From Gloeotrichia echinulata CP02 (GTDB lineage Bacteria > Cyanobacteriota > Cyanobacteriia > Cyanobacteriales > Nostocaceae): DNA of 64,000 nt. Location: the NCBI GenBank assembly GCA_038087035.1, contig CP051187.1, positions 3,725,001-3,789,000 of the forward strand, given 5' to 3'. The stretch's first letter is position 1. The number at the start of each line of letters is the position of its first letter. Below, one piece after another: positions 61,578-64,000 of this stretch. The notes under the pieces are model-generated. The model did no database searches. It saw only the letters and a program-made list of their open reading frames with translations, and was not told where the DNA came from. The position numbers and the translations under genes were made by a program.

Positions 61578-62534
61578 ATGCAACGCCCAAAAAATGAAGG
61601 TGATTTGATTCACTCCTCAACCTTTCAACCTCCACCCATACAGCAAATAAACAGCGAAATCGCCCGCCGTGCTGGTGTAGAAATTTACGTACTGCGCCTT
61701 GACCTCATGCATCCGTGGGTGAACGGTAACAAATGGTTCAAGCTAAAGTACAACCTCTTAGAAGCCAAACAGCAAAATTTCACAACTTTACTTACCTTTG
61801 GGGGTGCTTATTCTAACCATATCTTTGCCACTGCAGCCGCCGGCAATCTTTTCGGTTTGGGCACCATCGGCTTGATTCGTGGCGAAGAGAGACTACCCCT
61901 CAACCCCACATTGAGTTTTGCTGTTCAACAGGGTATGCAGCTTGTGTACCTCGACCGCCAGACCTACCGACAGCGGCACACAACAGCCTTACAGCAAGAC
62001 TTGCAGCAACGCTTCGGTGAAGTGTTTGTGATTCCTGAAGGTGGCAGTAATCTTAATGGTGTGCGTGGTTGCACAGAGATAGTTACACATGCTAGTTTAT
62101 TTGATACTATATGTTTAGCCTGTGGCACAGGTACAACCCTAGCAGGTATCGCACTTTCATTACATCAAAGCCAGCGAGTTATCGGCTTTGGGGTGTTGAA
62201 AGGCGGGGCATTTCTGGAACAGGAAATTCACAGCCTGCTGACAAATTACCCCAAATCAGGTTTGCCCGCACCCTGGGAACTGGTGTGTGATTACCACATG
62301 GGCGGTTATGCTAAGGTCAACAATGAGCTGCTATTGTTCAGCCAGCAATTCCAAGAGGAACACGGCATACCCCTTGATTACGTATATACCGCAAAAATGT
62401 TTTATGGTGTGATGGATTTGCTACAGCAGGGATTTTTTCCCAGAGGCGATCGCCTGCTGTTGATACATACCGGTGGCTTGCAGGGGAATGTTGGGATGGA
62501 GTCAAGACTTGGCGAGAAAATTAGATCAGCTTGA
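61578..62534 (+). CDS. PLP-dependent ACC deaminase / D-cysteine desulfhydrase family enzyme
   Basis: About 318 residues, fold type II PLP enzyme. Blocks: VLRLDLMHPWVNGNKWFKLKYNL (Schiff-base Lys in GNKWFKL), LTFGGAYSNHIFATAAAG, VIPEGGSNLNGVRGC, and IHTGGLQG near the C-terminus. Members deaminate 1-aminocyclopropane-1-carboxylate or D-cysteine, producing 2-oxo acid and ammonia; sequence alone does not choose. Start at the ATG at 61578 gives the usual length; an upstream ATG at 61521 adds 19 unlikely residues. Single gene just right of the composite transposon. Confidence 0.9.
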   Translation: MQRPKNEGDLIHSSTFQPPPIQQINSEIARRAGVEIYVLRLDLMHPWVNGNKWFKLKYNLLEAKQQNFTTLLTFGGAYSNHIFATAAAGNLFGLGTIGLIRGEERLPLNPTLSFAVQQGMQLVYLDRQTYRQRHTTALQQDLQQRFGEVFVIPEGGSNLNGVRGCTEIVTHASLFDTICLACGTGTTLAGIALSLHQSQRVIGFGVLKGGAFLEQEIHSLLTNYPKSGLPAPWELVCDYHMGGYAKVNNELLLFSQQFQEEHGIPLDYVYTAKMFYGVMDLLQQGFFPRGDRLLLIHTGGLQGNVGMESRLGEKIRSA

Positions 62535-62545
62535 AGTCCCCATAT

Positions 62546-63796
62546 TTATGTTTTGGACTCTGGACTTTTGACCCTTGATTCTGGCATACTAACTACATCG
62601 TCTTTTTTGCCATTGAACCATTTGTCATACAGGGCTTGATAGATGCCCTTTTCTTTCAGAGTCAGCAGCGCACTATTGATGCGCTTGCGGTAGAGACTGT
62701 TATTAGGCAAAACAATACCATAGTTCTCTTCGTGGAACATACTGCCAACCACCTCTACTTTACCCTTGCCAGCATTGGCGGCGTAGTAAAGCAATACTGG
62801 TGCATCAAACACTACAGCCTCAGCTTTTTTCGTCAGTAAAGCTTCGTATGCCTGCTCAATCTTCGGGACTTCTAATACCTTGATTTTCTGCTCACGCAGA
62901 TATTCCGCCGCCGTGCTACCCGCAGTTGTCATCACCTTTTTACCAGCGAGATCCTCTATACCTTTGATATCTCCCTGAAGCTGTTGCACTGTCAATGAGG
63001 TGGTAATAGTAGCTGTAAAGTAGGCAACAAACAGCACTCCGATAAACATCCAGATGACTGCTATTACCCGTCCCATAGGCCCCTTTGGCATCTCATCAGC
63101 TTGGGTGGCTAGGGTCGAAGCCGCCCACCAAGAGGCTTTGAAAATGCCGGGAAAGTATGATTGAGGAATCATTCCGTCTGCGTGACCACGCTCAAACCAC
63201 CAAATAATGTGGGCGGCGATTAAAATTAGCACTAAGGCAATACCAATTACCTGCAACAGGGTAGGTGAGAAAAACATCTGCAGCAGATTGGGGAAAACAC
63301 TACCGCTTTTGTTTTGAGTTGGTACCAAAATCTGCAACCCCCCTGCAAACATGGGGTAGGAAAAATCAAATTTCTGTTCTCGTTCGGCTGTGATGGAAAT
63401 AGCTGCAATCCCGAAGTCTGTCTTACCTTGCTCAACCGCAGAGAGCAAATCTACCACTGTTGGATGTACAATAAACTTAGATGAAACCCCAATTTCACGG
63501 GCAATGTTACGCCAGAGGTCAATACTAAATCCCGACAGTTCGCCTTTATCCTCAATCACGAAGGGTGGTATGACTCGTGTCCCTACTTGCACTAATGGCG
63601 TTGGTGGCTGTTGTTGGCTAATCCCTGGAGACTCCAGCAGTAACAGCACTAGCATCAAGCTGACTAAACCCAGAAAGATATGCAATACAGGGAAACGCCA
63701 GCTTAGATGTTTGCTGTCATAAAAGCAATAGTTAACAATTGGTCTTTTCAGTCTGGCAATGATTTGGCGAAATTTACTAGCAAGCACCGCTATCAT
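62546..63796 (-). CDS. Ionotropic-glutamate-receptor-like ligand-gated channel or ABC-type binding protein
   Basis: 416 residues. After an N-terminal membrane helix (VLHIFLGLVSLMLVLLLLE) come ligand-binding lobe S1 (VQVGTRVIPPFVIEDKGELSGFSIDLWRNIA ... TDFGIAAISITAEREQKFDFSYPMFAGGLQILV), a pore region of helix-loop-helix (IGIALVLILIAAHIIWWFE; GIFKASWWAASTLATQADEMP; IAVIWMFIGVLFVAYFTATITTSLTVQQL) and lobe S2 (DLAGKKVMTTAGSTAAEYL ... FDAPVLLYYA). This is the GluR0-type layout. The pore loop lacks the TVGYGD potassium filter, having ATQADEMP instead. Ligand likely an amino acid. Confidence 0.85.
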   Translation of the reverse strand: MIAVLASKFRQIIARLKRPIVNYCFYDSKHLSWRFPVLHIFLGLVSLMLVLLLLESPGISQQQPPTPLVQVGTRVIPPFVIEDKGELSGFSIDLWRNIAREIGVSSKFIVHPTVVDLLSAVEQGKTDFGIAAISITAEREQKFDFSYPMFAGGLQILVPTQNKSGSVFPNLLQMFFSPTLLQVIGIALVLILIAAHIIWWFERGHADGMIPQSYFPGIFKASWWAASTLATQADEMPKGPMGRVIAVIWMFIGVLFVAYFTATITTSLTVQQLQGDIKGIEDLAGKKVMTTAGSTAAEYLREQKIKVLEVPKIEQAYEALLTKKAEAVVFDAPVLLYYAANAGKGKVEVVGSMFHEENYGIVLPNNSLYRKRINSALLTLKEKGIYQALYDKWFNGKKDDVVSMPESRVKSPESKT

Positions 63797-63890
63797 AGAA
63801 ATTTGTTTTATGGTCGTATCAAATACTACCCTATGACAAAATATTATGGGAGAAATTTCGGCACTTTTAAATAAACAAATATTCCATATG

Positions 63891-63956
63891 TAGGGTGCGT
63901 CAGGAGCGAGAAATCCAAGACAACGCCAGAAATTATTGGTACTGACGCACCCTACC
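63891..63956. repeat. GTAGGGTGCGTCAG palindromic repeat
   Basis: GTAGGGTGCGTCAG faces CTGACGCACCCTAC across a 38-nt loop. Relatives lie at 4846, 13330, 13789-13850, 15603, 16469 and inside the 79-bp repeats around brnTA. Confidence 0.85.
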
Positions 63957-64000
63957 CTATCGCACCTGCGGATAATTTAGTTATTTTTTGGAGTTCCCTG

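Overview
The window reads as chromosome of a filamentous, probably heterocyst-forming cyanobacterium (Nostocales). Evidence: a CO2-uptake NDH-1 operon, frequent HIP1 octamers (GCGATCGC), runs of short tandem heptamers between genes, many palindromic repeats and small inverted-repeat elements, and cyanobacterial gene orders such as rpmH-rnpA-yidC-R3H-DUF177. This assignment is an inference from gene content; no species call is made. No tRNA, rRNA or CRISPR array was seen.

Layout. 0-5 kb: ndhF3 (cut by the window edge), ndhD3 and cupA, the inducible high-affinity CO2-hydrating NDH-1 module. 5-8 kb: a HigBA-like toxin-antitoxin pair, an unusual HTH / pentapeptide-repeat / nuclease-like protein, and two unknown membrane proteins. 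8-18 kb: phosphoketolase, argS, a TnpB-element relic, an SH3-domain protein, a lipoprotein and a fatty-acid hydroxylase/SDR fusion, separated by repeat-rich spacers. 18-23 kb: a broken sensor kinase and a type II restriction-modification pair. 23-27 kb: the split proton-translocating transhydrogenase (pntA1, pntA2, pntB) with a large 21-bp tandem repeat inside the operon. 28-32 kb: rpmH, rnpA, PH-domain gene, yidC, R3H gene, DUF177 gene. 32-37 kb: a peptide-secretion locus (membrane fusion protein, double-glycine precursor, C39-peptidase ABC exporter). 37-44 kb: wreckage of an extracellular contractile injection system, mixed with BrnTA and an IS630-type element. 44-53 kb: a large VWA protein, an element-fused esterase/MprF remnant, a GAF sensor kinase, an oligopeptide-type ABC ATPase and ssb. 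53-61 kb: an iron-siderophore uptake module (TonB receptor, binding lipoprotein, permease, ATPase, ferredoxin-like protein) bracketed by two degenerate copies of one IS, with a 6-bp direct repeat at the outer edges: a composite transposon. 61-64 kb: a PLP-dependent deaminase/desulfhydrase and an ionotropic-glutamate-receptor-like protein.

The most striking structure is a family of 196-bp inverted-repeat elements: seven full-length copies plus one truncated copy, in three sequence subfamilies that all keep exactly the same length. They repeatedly lie between fragments of genes that do not belong together (kinase, tail tube, baseplate, AAA+ ATPase, esterase/MprF, an IS transposase), so they mark deletion or recombination junctions and appear to have dismantled the injection-system locus. 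Other points worth attention are the new double-glycine secreted protein, the composite iron transposon with its Fur-box-like site, a group II intron tail inside a DUF1636 gene, TnpB-associated RNA relics, and a -1 frameshift site in the IS630-type transposase.
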